From contig NC_030989.1 in the NCBI RefSeq assembly GCF_000149955.1, positions 1,993,839 through 2,057,838 on the forward strand: a DNA stretch of 64,000 nt. Direction: 5' to 3'. The position numbers were made by a program, and so were the translations under genes. The stretch is from Fusarium oxysporum f. sp. lycopersici 4287. Its lineage: Eukaryota > Ascomycota > Sordariomycetes > Hypocreales > Nectriaceae. A model generated the notes under the pieces. That model was not told the DNA's origin. It was given only the letters and a program-made list of their open reading frames with translations, and made no database searches. This document shows, piece after piece, positions 22,138-35,133 of this stretch (its first letter is position 1; each line of letters starts with the position of its first letter).

Positions 22138-25100
22138 ATGAAGGGTAGCGATAGCTTGCGACGGGCTAACCGTCCGGCTGCCAATTTCGACCTACCACCA
22201 GCTCAGGCACAGGCCCAGGCTCAGGCTCATGCCCAGGCGCAACAGCAGGCTCTTCGGTCTCAATCTCAGCCTCAAGAGCCCATCTTAGAATCTATAACCT
22301 CGACGAGCCCAGAAATCACCACTTCTTCGCTCCATTCTCAGCCTCAGTCTCTCTCGACCGCCAGGTTCCGTTCCTCTTCGAGACCCAGTCTTCAGGACCT
22401 AGTCCCTGTCGCCGGGACTCCAAAGCCAAACGTCCACGACCAACCTCCAGCCTATGCCCTGTCGTCCTCATCCTCCTTGACGGGGCCGTCCTCTTTTTCA
22501 TATCCTCCAGCGCATCCAACTGCTGGCGCCGCAACAATACATACCCATACAACCCATACACATCCGCATACGTACACACATACTGCCCCGGCGGCTGTCA
22601 ATCGACCCCGGCCCCTGGGTCCATCCTCCTCCGACATAGCGACTGCAGAGCAGGCTCACTTCCTCCACTCTGTCTCATCTGCCTCGAGCTTACGTCCAAG
22701 GTCTTCCACCACTAGCGCCACTGCTGTTGCTGTCTCCCCGTCTCCAGCGCATACACCGAATTCTCTTCTTCGACAATACACCTCGCCGCCGTCTACCGTC
22801 GACAACAACTCTGCCCACTTTGTTCCTCGAGGCGGGTTGCCCCCCGCGCCGTCCATCATGTATCCCCGGCAGGCCAGAGACATGTCTCGGGCGCCGATCC
22901 CACGACGACCATTCAGGTGCCTCCGCCGCCGACGGCGGCGGCCATGAGAGCTCCGAATGCCCGCCAAATAAGTAATATGATGAACCTGCCTCCGCCGCCG
23001 CCGCTTCCTCGATATCCCACCGCACCAGGCCCCTCCGGCGTCGCGATACCCCCACCACCCGGTCCGCCTCCGGCGAGTGCTCTCGGCCAGCAGCCTCCGT
23101 GGCACGGCGCCTTTGGGCGCATGTACGACGGACGGCCAGGATACATCCCCCCGCCGCCGCCCGGTCAGCACCAGCCGTACAACCCAAAGTTACACGCTCA
23201 GATAGCTGCTGGGCAAACAATCTCTATCCCTCCACCTCCTCCGCCGAATGAGGCCATGAGTGCGACCTATATACCGCAGGGCGACACATACGGAGAGGGA
23301 GTTGGTATCCCCGCCTTTGGACTGGAAGACCCAACCCTGACTGTCAACTCGCAGACATCGCGGCCAGTGACAACGCCGCAGAGCGGAACTGACACAAATG
23401 TCACAACGCCTATGGACGAGGCTACGAGGGAACGCCTCTATTCTGCCAACAACGCCCAGCCGCGCGGCACCTCCAATTCTTCAAACGCCACTCCTCCCAG
23501 CTCGATCCCACCGGAAATCGCTGCCCAGTGGCCCCTCGATACGGTTCTGATTTGGTTAGCCCAGAACCAGTTCTCCAAAGACTGGCAGGAAACCTTTAGG
23601 GCACTCAACCTGCACGGAGCGCAATTCCTCGAGCTTGGAAGTGGCCACGGTGGGCGTGGTAATTTTGGTATGATGCATCAGCAGGTGTACCCAAGGCTTG
23701 CCCAAGAGTGCACCAACAGCCGAACCGGCTGGGACCAGCCCCGTGAGCGAGAGGAGGGCAAGCGAATGCGAAGACTAATTCGAAGTATTGTCACCGGTCG
23801 ACCAGCTGATGTGTCTAAAGTTTCAACGGCCCACGGCCGTAAAGAATCCCTCAATGGCGGACATGGGAACAACCTACCAAGCGCTGGAACTGATCCCATG
23901 GATTCGCCAAATGTTTGTCGACCCGCTCGGTGCTGTGAGTGTTGGCCCTTACTAACTTTTCTTGTAGACACCTCTCAATGCCCCTGGCCCTGGTTTTGGC
24001 GGCCGCAGGTTCTCCCAGACCAGATCTACGACATTACCCAACAGTGTCAGTGGGTCCAACATAAGCTCTGAGTCTAACCACCGTAATATTCTCAAACATG
24101 TCGATACAGATGGTGCGCGCCGTCATAGTCCTAACGTTAGTGAGTCGAGTGAGGCCACGTTCCGTGGTCCTGCTGCGCGCTCAGCGAGTCCAACAGGCAG
24201 CCCAGGCATACCCCCTGCTCTTTTTACATCGACGACGACACCTATTCTCTCACAATCTCCTAACACAATGAAAGCTGGGCACCGTTCAAGAAGCAGCATG
24301 GATTCTGTTGCCTCTGTCGCAGCCATATATGGATCTGGAGTACCGTCAGACGCCGTCAACTTACTTAGCCGGAACATGAACCTGGGAGAAATTGTTCATG
24401 GGCGAAATCATGATATCCGATCTCGCCACTCGCCTTCAGAAGGAGGGGAGAGGTCAGCAGGCGCAGAGACACCCGCTTCGGCCAAAGATTCCAAGAGCTT
24501 CCTGAGCTTCTTATCCAGGAAAAAGAGGCAAACCAAAGATGATGGTGCATACCCATCACCTGAAGAGATGGAGGCTTCCCCAACTTCACCACAAGGATCT
24601 ATTCGCCCGGTGGGCTTGGGCGTTCGAGGAACCAATGGCAGCGATACTAATCTCGAGCTTGCTGGCTCAACGCTGGGCAGTTATGATGACAGGAATGGCC
24701 ATGCTCTACGACCAAGGAGAATCAGCCCCGTAAGGACCTACGTACTGGCCACCATGGATTACTGGAACTACCGAATGTGCGACATCACAGAAGCAGAGAC
24801 AGCAGCGGAAGTCCGTCAAGTTATCTGCATGCATCTTGGTCTTGGCGACTTTGAAAATTCTCACATTTATCTTACAGAAGTTGGCAAGTTTGAACATGTG
24901 GATCCTCTAGACGACTCGAGCCTTATTACCGTCAAACGAGCAAAGGGTGACCCTCTTGGGACACTTAAATTCTTCGTGACACCCCCAGGAGTTGCCCCCA
25001 TTTCCAGTCTTGCCGTTAAAGCTGAAGTCCCTGTATCCTTGTCTCCTGGTTATCTCCCACCGGGAACCACTGCCGAGGATGCCCAACGAAATAGCAGACA

Positions 25101-27861
25101 GCGATCTAGTTCATCGCCCCCCACCTCGCGTTCTAATACATTGACAGATGAGAAGACTGAGGATAAGGTAGCCCGGGAGGCAAGTTCATATAGAGCTGAA
25201 ATGGAGAGAAAGCAGCGTGAGTATCTGGCCAAAAGGAAACAAGCAGCGATGAAGGGTAGTCCTTCAGAGACACTTGGACCTGGTATCGTTGGCCGAAACG
25301 TCGATTTCGACCAACCTCGTGAGTCCCCGTATGAGGACAAGAGGCCAGAGCAACTCTTCCCCCAAAGACGACCTCCGGCCCCACCAAGCGATCCTTCTGC
25401 GACATTGATCAAGGCGAACTCCCTAAGCAGAAAGACTGGAGCCAGTATGCGCGCATCAAGTAGCAGTCTTGAGGGTTATCCAACACCACGGCATCCAACC
25501 GAGAGTGAGATGACGGAGAAGTCCAGGAGATCCAAGGGAACATCGCAACCAGCTGCAGGTCCTGCTGGTATTGGGGCAGCCCTTGCAGGTATGGGCAGAA
25601 ACTTGAGCGCTATTGGACAATCTGCCAAGAACAATCGTAGCTCTTCTCCCTCCCGATCCTCAACACAATCAATTCCCGGAGGTAAGGACACCTTCTCTAG
25701 CGTCGACCCTCCTCAACCAAGCTTGGGTCGAGATAGTCCCAATACAATAGCAACACCAGGAACCGTGACCTGGAGCAAGAAGAACTTGCCCTTTATTGTG
25801 CCGGACTACTCGCCCAGCCAATCACCTATGCTAAGCCCTAATCTTGAAGCTGCACCAGAAGCTAAAATCTTTGAAACAGTCCCGAGGGCAACATCTCCTA
25901 CTGATATGAGCCCCAACTCGAGACGTACAAGGGGCACTTTCGCCCCAGACCATCCGTCCCCTCCAAAACGACGTGCAACTCATGGGCCAGACCCAGACTT
26001 TGAGGACTCGGACGTCCAGTTTTCGAAGCCTGCTCCCGCACCACCAGCTGACGATGATAGCGGGGATGATTCGGACGACGGGCTCTTTGCCATTCCACTT
26101 GCCAACCGAAACAAGGGCAAGGGTGCTGCTGCTAATGGTGATGCAAATGGTCACAACAAGCGTCCTAGTCTAACGGTTAATACGGCGCGCTCCAGGAAGG
26201 GTCTCTCTGTTGCCTTTACATCGCCCAAGTCATATGGCAGTAGCGTGACTCCTGACAGTAACGAAGATTCCCGACATAAGCCAACTACTCCTCGTTCCGA
26301 AACGTGGGAATCGGAAGACAAGGACAAAGACAGTAACTCGCCGACGAAATCGTCATCGAGAAGATGTCTGGCTATCGCCCTCAACGGACGCCCTTATCAA
26401 TAACCTTGACGACTTCTTCCCCAACCTGGATCTTGATCAACCTGTTCTTGATGAACCTGGCGAAGGTGGACTGCCACCATCTCCGATTGCCGAGGGCACA
26501 GAAACCACATCTGATCAAGGGCCATCCCAGCCGGCGGTGTCGAGCCATACTCAGCAAGCACCGCCTGCAGCGATTCCGCCGTCCCGGCAGCCATCTCTGT
26601 ACAATGAAAACGATACTCTTGGCTCCGACGAGTCAACCCTCAAAGCCCTCGATCAACAGCGGCCCACTTCTGTGGCTGCGAGGAGTATTCGGCGCTCAGG
26701 CGGTCTCGGTCGAATGAAGTCCATTCGAGAAGTCGCCCGCGGCGCTCACGAGGCCAACAAGCGAACCAATTCAACTAATCAAGGACCGTCGTCAGGCAAC
26801 ATTATGCGCCGAAAGAGTACAAAGATGTTCAACGCCAACATTGTACAAATTCGACCGGATAGACGTGGCAGCGTCATAATGCCGCAGATTCCTCAAGATA
26901 CAGTGCCAAAGCGACAGACGACATTTAGGTGGTTCAAGGGTCAGCTCATCGGCAAAGGTACTTACGGCCGAGTGTACCTCGGTATGAATGCCACTACAGG
27001 AGAGTTCCTGGCTGTCAAAGAGGTCGAGGTGAACCCCAAGGCGGCTGGTGGTGACAAGAGCAAGATGAAGGAGCTTGTTGCTGCTCTAGACCAGGAAATC
27101 GACACAATGCAGCACCTGGACCATATCAACATTGTGCAATACTTGGGTTGCGAGCGAAAGGAAACTAGTATTAGCATCTTTCTTGAGTATATTTCTGGTG
27201 GCAGCATTGGATCATGTCTGCGCAAGCATGGCAAGTTTGAGGAGTCTGTCGTGTCTTCACTAACAAGACAAACACTCTCCGGCCTCGCCTATCTACATCG
27301 TGAGGGTATTCTGCATCGCGATCTCAAGGCCGACAACATTCTTCTTGATTTAGACGGAACGTGCAAGATCAGCGATTTCGGCATCTCCAAGAAGACAGAC
27401 AACATTTATGGCAATGATAAGACAAACAACATGCAAGGTTCGGTATTCTGGATGGCCCCAGAGGTCATTCGGTCCCAAGGCGAAGGTTACAGCGCCAAGG
27501 TCGATATTTGGAGTCTGGGTTGTGTAGTCCTGGAGATGTTTGCTGGCAAGCGCCCATGGGCCAAGGAAGAGGCTGTTGGTGCCATCTACAAGATTGCTAA
27601 TGGCGAGCGACCACCGATCCCCGAGGACATCCAGGATACTCTTGGACCACTGGCCGTTGCCTTTATGATGGATTGCTTCCAAGTGTAAGTTTCTTGATAT
27701 GGATATGACAATGCTGTCCGCAATGCTAACAAGAAGACAGAAACCCCTTCGACCGTCCTACAGCGGATGTGCTCCTGTCGCAGCACCCGTTCTGTGAACT
27801 GGATCCAAACTACAACTTTTATGACACAGTGCTGTATCACAAAATCAAGTCGTTCAAATAA
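22138..27861 (+). CDS. BCK1: MAPKKK of the cell wall integrity pathway (Bck1), frame-broken
   Basis: Ser/Thr kinase linking protein kinase C to the Mkk1-Slt2-type cascade. Order: Gln/Ala- and Pro-rich N-terminus; a SAM-like domain (WPLDTVLIWLAQNQFSKDWQ) near 23,530; a ubiquitin-like/RA-type domain (MDYWNYRMCDITEAETAAEV) near 24,750; a long Ser/Pro-rich linker; and a C-terminal kinase from 26,930 with GKGTYGRVYLG, the catalytic HRDLKADN, the DFG of SDFGISKK and WMAPEVIRS. Clear introns are 23913-23967 and 27685-27740; the latter joins CFQ to VNPFDRPTADVL. Two frame changes lack any credible intron: near 22,885 (2 nt extra, TCTC) and near 26,360 (1 nt extra or a small deletion). Taken literally the protein ends at 269 residues. 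Sequencing error is as likely as real loss. Confidence 0.85.
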
Positions 27862-28709
27862 ACTAGCTATAGATACACGATCTTGAACGAGGTGGTTAAT
27901 TATTCTTCCCTTCTTTTTTTGTTTGTATTAGTGGCATGGGAGTTAGTTATACGCTTTTGAAGTTCGAGAGCGACGGCGTCATTATGGGAACACGGCTTGA
28001 TAGTTGATTGGCATTGTTTATGTACGGGTGGATGCAAATGGTAATGAAATGAACGGCTGGATGGCTGATGATATCCGATACTGTGAAGTATGTATCAAGT
28101 GACTGCAAGTTGTAGACTTGCGTGATGATTTTATGCCTATTCGGGCAGAGACAGTGATATCTAGATGCTGTTGCCTGGATCTGGCAGAAGTTTTGGTTCA
28201 CACAGTCAAGACGTTGAAGCATTCGAAACACACCCATTTCTCAATTCAACTTAGATAACGTACTCAAGGCATGAGATCAGAACATTGTGTGTCCGTACGA
28301 GTCTGAAAGAGTTACTAGGCTAAAGTAGTCACACGCAGCTACCGTGGATGGAGGATCCGTTGAAATGATCAAAAGAAATGCCCAAGCTACTTGAAGTCAA
28401 TATGCGTCTACCTCTCATACCTTAGTATATGTTTAATATGGGGTTTATTAGACCGTTGCTGGGCCTCTGCCCCCCATCATATGGGTGCGTGTCAGTCGTC
28501 ACTACTCCAAAGTTAACGCAAATTAAGCCTTGTAAAAACAGAAGTTTATCTCTTGACGAACATCACCAAGATGGCACACTGTTATAAAAGTCCGCATCTC
28601 CGATCAGTACTATTACAAGATCATTCATTTTAATACACTCGAGTTTTATCCAGCACATGCGGCTCCTCTCACGCCTATCAATATTTTGATATATTCTACA
28701 GCACTGTTC
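27862..28709. other. BCK1 3' region and promoter of the next gene
   Basis: No supported gene. The minus-strand open frame here lacks protein-like composition. Confidence 0.5.
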
Positions 28710-29537
28710 ATGGCCGACCCTGACACGGAAATCGCTGCTCGAGTACTATGCAGCTTATTCAAAGATCGAGGCAACAAGGAAACTGGCCAGTCTTCATTGC
28801 CGACCCCTAGCCTTTCCCCCGCGTTGCCAACCCCTCCATTGTCGGATGATCAAGTTCATGTCACAGTTAGTCCATCTCCATCACAAACAAAGATACTACA
28901 GTGTCTAGAACCTGCGATTCCGCCCCCGCAATGTCACCTCCCTGTCCGTTTGGTCCTAGACCATCCCTCTCTGACTCTAGGAGCGAAGTCCACTCATTCC
29001 CAACTCTTGCTCTCAAATCGAGAAGGGAACTCACAACCCAACCGTCCTGTATTACACGTCAGGGGCTTGTTTTGCAGCAATAAGCTTCCCCCACTACCTG
29101 ACCCTGATCCGAATCCAGATCGGCAGCTGTCGTATCATGCGGACGGCACTTAGGAAGAAGGCGCAGCGGCATTGAGCTTACTCCTCGTCAACCTTCCTGA
29201 CCTACGCAACTACGAGGGAGAGATGCTGGAAATGAGGGATTCCCTCGAGGAAAATATGTTTGAGCTCTGTCGCCTCATGGAGCATAGAGATGGTGGCCTT
29301 CCGAGGGAGCTTGTCGAGAAGAAGATGATGTATTACTTGGATTTCATCTTCAGGTTGGCCGGAGAAGGAGACGAGCAAAGGACCATCCTCGAGCAGGAAC
29401 GGGCAAAGATGGAACTTGCTTTGAGTTGGGTATCGGGCCTCATTAGGCATTGGGACGAGCATGTATCTACAGTGCTTTTCGCCGATGCAATGGAGCAGAA
29501 TCCTCATCATCACCAGCGACACCAGGGGGCAAATTAG
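28710..29537 (+). CDS. Uncharacterised protein with helical C-terminal half
   Basis: Not recognised. Two stretches in the same frame are separated by one TAG (29151-29153). A 96-nt intron at 29058-29153 (GTCAGG to ACTTAG, with CTGAC as possible branch site) would remove it and keep the frame, giving 243 residues. The N-terminal half is Pro/Ser-rich (LPTPSLSPALPTPPLSDD), after a start MADPDTEIAARVLCSLF. The C-terminal half is acidic and helical (EGEMLEMRDSLEENMFELCRL, then ILEQERAKMELALSWVSGLI), likely coiled-coil. No signal peptide or membrane segment. A nonsense mutation in an older gene is the alternative to the intron. Its 3' end faces the ankyrin gene. Confidence 0.5.
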
Positions 29538-29758
29538 AGATTGACGCTGAAGTTTGGTGCACACAGCAATTGAGGACGCTTTCACACATTCTTTTGATTA
29601 GCTCTTCCCGCGAATCCTTACTCATCAAGAGAACCATTCAAACCATCTCGCTGCATTGCAATATTTCGTGTATTCTCAATATAAGTAGCAAGGTTCCTTT
29701 CCTCGACAGGTACCATAACAAGTAACTTGACTCACCCGGAGTTTTCAAACCTAGACCA

Positions 29759-30380
29759 TCATTCTTTACCCTCGGCCTCCCTTGTCTTTCCAGCCTGTCC
29801 TTTGCCGGGGGCTCCATCAAATTTTGACTTCCAAGTATCCTCCTGTTTGAACATTGCGATGCATTCAGCAGCACTTGGCTGCCCGTATTCAGGATCCGCG
29901 CCGCCATCTAGCAACTCCTTGGTTTTATTGTTAGTATTGCGATTCAGTTCCTCTCTAGAAAGAAATTTTGATCCGGAAATAACTTCAGAGGATGACTCAC
30001 TTGAATTACTGCGTCTTCCTTCTTGAACACTGCCCCAGCGAGAGGACTCTGCCCTCGGTCATTGAGACGATTAGGGTCCGCACCATGTTGAATGAGAACC
30101 TTTACTAAATCGGCGTGGCCGTGATACGCAGCAAGCATAAGCTTCGATTGTCAGCACAAGCTTCTTGAAGAAAATTTGCTCGAGATATACTCGAGTATCA
30201 TGGGCATACCAGAGTATCGCCCTTGTCGTTTGTCAGATTTGGAGGTAGGCCTGCTGGGAGAGCCTGCTCAAACGTAGCCACGTCTCCCTTTCTCGCAGCA
30301 TCGTACATCCTGCTTGCGAATTCTATCATCTCCGGCGTGAGAGATCCCGCGCGGGCTGGTTGGTTTGAAGCGTCGCTCAT
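29759..30380 (-). CDS. Small ankyrin-repeat protein
   Basis: 156 residues from three exons (30210-30380, 30001-30141 and 29759-29917) with introns of 68 and 83 nt. All three joins fall between codons: GDTL+LMLAAYHG, then AVIQ+ELLDGGADP. Two or three ankyrin repeats are visible: TPEMIEFASRMYDAARKGDV, then LMLAAYHGHADLVKVLIQHG with ADPNRLNDRGQSPLAGAVF, then ELLDGGADPEYGQPSA. The tail CIAMFKQEDTWKSKFDGAPGK is charged. No signal peptide, so it is probably cytosolic, as for small fungal ankyrin proteins of this type. Ankyrin repeats bind other proteins; the partner is unknown. Confidence 0.85.
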
Positions 30381-31108
30381 GATGGTGCCTTTATTGCTGC
30401 CTTAGACACGTTTATGTGATGTCTCGGTTGGCAAGGTTAATGAGCGCAAAAGTTCAAAATCGCAAGTAAGCCACAAGGAAAATTTCGATTCTGGGTGCTC
30501 CTGGTGTTGATGTGATGATGGAGAAGAAGCCCCGAGTTATGAAGCGAGGTTGAATGAAATGACGTATGCTATGCTCTGGCTTTATTATATGGCGTAAATG
30601 CCGGTAAGGCAGTTTAATGGGACAGTTACGGAGGCGTACTTCAAAAGCAAATGACAACGATGTTTTCATAAAATAATAACATTGCGCAAAACTATTTGCT
30701 AAGCTGCCTTTCTTGGAAAATCTTATTTCCAGTTGCTCTCGTGTCATTCTTCGTGATATCAATACTCAAACTCATCTGCATCACGCCCTTGGTGGTCTCT
30801 GACCCCAAAACTCATATGCCCAAGTTCCCAGGCTCAACGACTCTTAAAGAAAAAGAAGAAGAAAAAGTCTCATCACCGATAATGAGTCTCGTATTTCGCT
30901 CATAGACTAACAATGGGAAAATAATGTGATCGCGATGCATTCTCGTACAGTTGTGTTTACAATGGGATAATTGTTCAAAAACGCCGTAAGTAGAGCATCA
31001 ATTCGTTTCATGCTAACCATTTCTGATCAGTCGAAAAATAGTGAGTATCATCAGAGAACCTACCGTAAGGTACACTCGTTTATCTCAAATGTTCATTTCA
31101 TACTGCAT

Positions 31109-31222
31109 TTAGTGCAGAAAGTCTGTAATACCATCGCCTTCGCCATTGTCTGGCTCATTTGGAATCGGCGGGTCAGGTTTTGGCGTCTCTGGACGATGCG
31201 CAATGTCAACGATCGGGTTCAT
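31109..31222 (-). CDS. Possible 37-residue small protein
   Basis: ATG in an ordinary context followed by 37 codons: begins MNPIVDIAHRPETPKPDPP and ends NGEGDGITDFLH. A TATATA stretch about 120 bp upstream on the same strand (near 31,340) could be its TATA element. The acidic, Pro-rich content is unlike random AT-rich intergenic DNA. It could also be the first exon of a longer gene. No homolog known to me. Confidence 0.25.
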   Translation of the reverse strand: MNPIVDIAHRPETPKPDPPIPNEPDNGEGDGITDFLH

Positions 31223-32849
31223 GATGGATTTTTGTGTGTTCGCCTTTCTTCTGATGATATTTTTTTCGTCTCTTTAGGGACAGTTCGATCGAGAGGATGA
31301 TGGTTCTTTACCGTCAAACATTAAAGAGGGAGATGGGTGGGATATATAAAAGCAAAAAGTCAACTAACAACGCGGGGGCACCTTACGTTACGTCAGGGTT
31401 TTGTGAGCCATCTAAATCATTGGAGGAGTTGAGCCGAAGACAAAAAAACGTGTGGTTTACATTCCATCCATTCCAACTCAATAATTGCCGCGTGGGTTAA
31501 TAAGGGGTTGCAGTTGGGTATCGCAAGCACCGTAGTGAGTGATCATGCGATTCTTCAAGGCCCAACGTCGGTTATGTCTGATATCCTCAAAAGGGCCGTT
31601 AAGTTCCAGGACCATGGATATCATTTTAACAACATTTTATAGTTGACAGAGAATGCGGGGGTTGGGGATTGTTTTACAGATCTTTGGTAACATGTCCTTG
31701 CTTTTTCCGCGGATCTGGATAATCAATCGTTGGTAAAGGTCCCTGAGCATAGGGTAAATGAATTGTTATAAGTTATCTATCATGGTACACTGCATTGCAC
31801 ATTGAACATGGTCTCGATACTTGCATGATATGATATGATATGACATCAAGCATGTGATTCGAGCCTCACGACATGCAATAAAATCAACCTGGCCCTGAAC
31901 CTCTCTTCGTCATTGCTGACTGATGCCAGCAATTACAGAGACACCTTTTGTCTCTGGGAAAACACCATTTTCTTTTGAAAGAACCACCTGGACCAGACAA
32001 AAATGCTCGTCGCTCAACTTTCCCCATGCAGCCCCCATCACGATGTGGAAGTCTGACAGGGACAGGGAGCAAGGGTCGAGGAAACCCAATTGGTTGTGAC
32101 ATCCTTGGAGCATTTAACAAAAGACAGACAGACACAAATAATTGACAATTGACAAGTGTGTCTGTTGTCGAAAATTGAGCGAAATCGGCATCTTGGACGT
32201 TTCGGGGTCTGCATGAGGCCGCTTTCGATAGCATCAGCCCTTGAACGACATGTAGTCTACATATTCTTAGAGATCTTCAACACCACGCTTGGATTACCCG
32301 AAGCAGCATTTCAAAAACAAAGCGATGGAAGAAAACCAGCCAGAATGGGATTGTTGCCAAGTTTGCCCATTGCTACGATCTCCATTCCCCTGATATTTGT
32401 GTACTTCTGATGTTGGGTGGCTGAACTAACAGTCGGATCCGGCGGGAGAGGATACTTCGGCTTGTGATCCTACCAACAAGATGAGGGGTAGCTCTCTACT
32501 CAAAGCAGTTCAGTTCCTAGACTACCTCATGGCAAATTTGGTTCTCAATTGATCGACATCGAAATCTCAAGCTTGGATTTGGCCGAGTTTTCCACTGATG
32601 GGTAAGACTCGAATCCTTTGCGGATCGCTTTTTAGCGGGAGACGTAATATCAGATCAGGGCAAAGCGGGTGTCGTGCATGCATGAGACGGACTAGACTGT
32701 CTAGATTACCATCAACCTCTGAGCTGTACGGACGGTGCATGCGGTCACGTCGGATAAAATGGAGGATACAGACAGAGAGAGGTCAAAGTCAAAACCAAAA
32801 GGTCCACCATGAGTTGCTTGCATCCATCCTTGAAGGGCGTGCGTGCATG

Positions 32850-32873
32850 GAGAGGAGAGGAGAGGAGAGGAGG
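32850..32873. repeat. GAGAG purine microsatellite
   Basis: Tandem GAGAG/GGAGA units, about 24 bp of pure purine on the plus strand within the gene-poor region. Confidence 0.8.
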
Positions 32874-35114
32874 AAGCGCTTTGTGAGACGAGTAAGTGGA
32901 TATATCTTCCCCGGAACGCTCAGGACCAAGAGAGGCCCTTGTTGATCAACTCGAATATTGAGGTTTTGGAGAAATGATTGACCATCGTTGAGTCCAACAA
33001 GTCAGAGAGACAAAAGGGTTCGTGTATGACCTCAGAAGCTGGGGATTCACTGACCCAAGGTATGCATCTCGGACAGGTCACAGGTCCGCCCTTTGCGTGC
33101 GGCTGCGTAACCCTACAGTACTGTACGGTACAGCAGAGTTTCCTTTCCAGTAAGACAATGCGCAGGAATCATCATAACTCATAAAGCATGCCACAAACTG
33201 ACTCTTCATAATCCCCAATCTTTGGTTGGGAACCCAATCGGCTGGTAGGCGGCCAATTTGCGTTGCATTTCAGACCACCAAACACGTCGGGTGAGCTGCT
33301 ACCGACCCGATATGAGATGCCATCATGAGAAAAATTGAAAGAAGGACATTCTCGTACAATTGAGGCTAGGGTAAAAGTATCATGATATCAGTCCTTGAGG
33401 TGTTCTAACATCAGATGTTAGTTGGATCAGCCACAGACGATACATGACGAAACAATACGGGTACTTGACTTTAGCCTCTGGCTCGGGTGGATTTGCAAGT
33501 ACAGACTGACTAAACCCGTGTACTTCCGGCACCCGCACCCGTCTAAACCGTAAGCGGGTCTCCACCAGCGGCCGGGTCCTCCCACTGAGTCTGCCTCTCC
33601 CAACATCCTCCTCCTCCTCGTTCCTCCACCTTGGTTCATCATGGATGGCCATGATCCATTGATTATTACACCCCTGTCAAACTCTCTTCTTTCCCCCCTG
33701 GGGCCCCAATCAAAGCTCCCCATTCTCCAGCTTCGTCCCCTGCCCGTCAGATGTCAAGCATGTCCTGCGTGGCCATCTGTGACCTGGAAAATCAAGCAGC
33801 TTGCCTATTGATTATGCTACTGATAGTCAAAAAACGACTGTCGACGTGAAATAAGGCCCGACTAGCTAACATGCCACATTCTGAACCTTCTGGGCACTGT
33901 CTGTTTCAACCTGCTTGCTGACTCCTGAGCCTGCTCTCAATTTATCCCCACGAATCAAGGGTTACGAAACGATTCTACACTATACTCTGCTATACTAGAA
34001 ACGCCCTCGTTGGCTCTACCAAGCCCATCAGCACTTTGACCAATTTGACTCTGCGATTGACTTTCGTAGTGATTACGATTACAATCCTCAGCACCTCTCA
34101 CAGCACGAGCTCGGTAACACAAGGGAATATACCTACAGCGGGAGGTGGCGCTAGCAATGCCCGTCCCGTTTTGGTGGCTGCAAAAACACTATCAAGATAC
34201 AAAGATACATCAGACCACTTTTTGCAACGACCGTCAACAACCATCGTCACCATCCGAAGCTCCAGAACGTGTCAAAGCTATCCACCTTTGACTCGCTCTT
34301 GGCTCATATGTGCCAACTAGAAACAAGAGCTAATAAGCTAGCCAACCTTACTTGGGTACCTATACCGATCTCCCCTTCTGTGCCGCCGGCGGAGGATGAG
34401 ATATCGACGTCCTCCAGGCAGACCACTTCGCTGCTCATCCCATCCCATTCCACTGTCCTGTCCGGTCCGTCTTCCTTGCTCTCTTCCGCTCCTTATGCCT
34501 CTTCTGAATAGGCAGGGTAGGTTAGGCAATTGAGAACGTCCCCCACGCACGCCACTATCTTGGCCTTCGCTCATCTCATTACCCATCTGTGTCTGAACTT
34601 TGAGCCGCCCAGCTACCTCCTGCGGTACTACGTGCCATCCAATCCGTAACAGTGGTAATTTACACCCACGCCCTCGCCCTCGCCCTCAGCCGTGCAGAAA
34701 ACCTATCCCATCTCCCTCGTACTCCAATTGGATCACCATCCTGCTGTAACCTCTGCTGATCTCGTCAACGGCCGTCTACCCATACGTAGTAGCTCCATGG
34801 GCCATGGGTTTACGTTACCCTACCCAATCTGCGGCAAAGACTTCAAACTAAGCCTGGTATAGTATGTACATACATGTTGTAGCATGTAGCAGGTAGGAAT
34901 AGCATAGCCTTTCCCTTCGGCGTTCTCTCACCGCACTCCCCGTTATGCTCTATACCTACCTCTCTTCTCCTCTTTCCTTGGCAACCCTTTCAGCTTTCTC
35001 ATATAAGAAGTCTTGGAAGCTCTGCGTATAAGAGTTCTCTCCTTTGTTCTTTTCTTCTCATCTCTCATCCGAAGAGTTCAACCTCACTTACAGCTCTTAC
35101 AACCTCATCACTTG

Positions 35115-35133
35115 TATATATATATATATATAT
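35115..35133. repeat. TA dinucleotide run before the phosphoketolase start
   Basis: About nine TA units ending some 19 bp before the start codon. So close to the ATG, it is probably in the 5' UTR rather than a TATA box; a better TATA-like CATATAAG lies near 35,000. Confidence 0.6.

Noticed and set aside
22690..22800. A 47-nt GT..AG intron to explain the first BCK1 frame change
   Set aside because: It would replace the natural reading HTPNSLLRQYTSPPS with an unlikely Arg/Cys-rich one; a 2-base indel near 22,885 explains the data better.
22656..23220. Minus-strand open frames of about 170 codons, Arg/Gly-rich
   Set aside because: Antisense to the Pro-rich part of BCK1, an artefact of its GC-rich codons.
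31845..31875. Hairpin with GATTCGAGCC loop as tRNA T-arm
   Set aside because: No acceptor, D or anticodon arms can be drawn around it.
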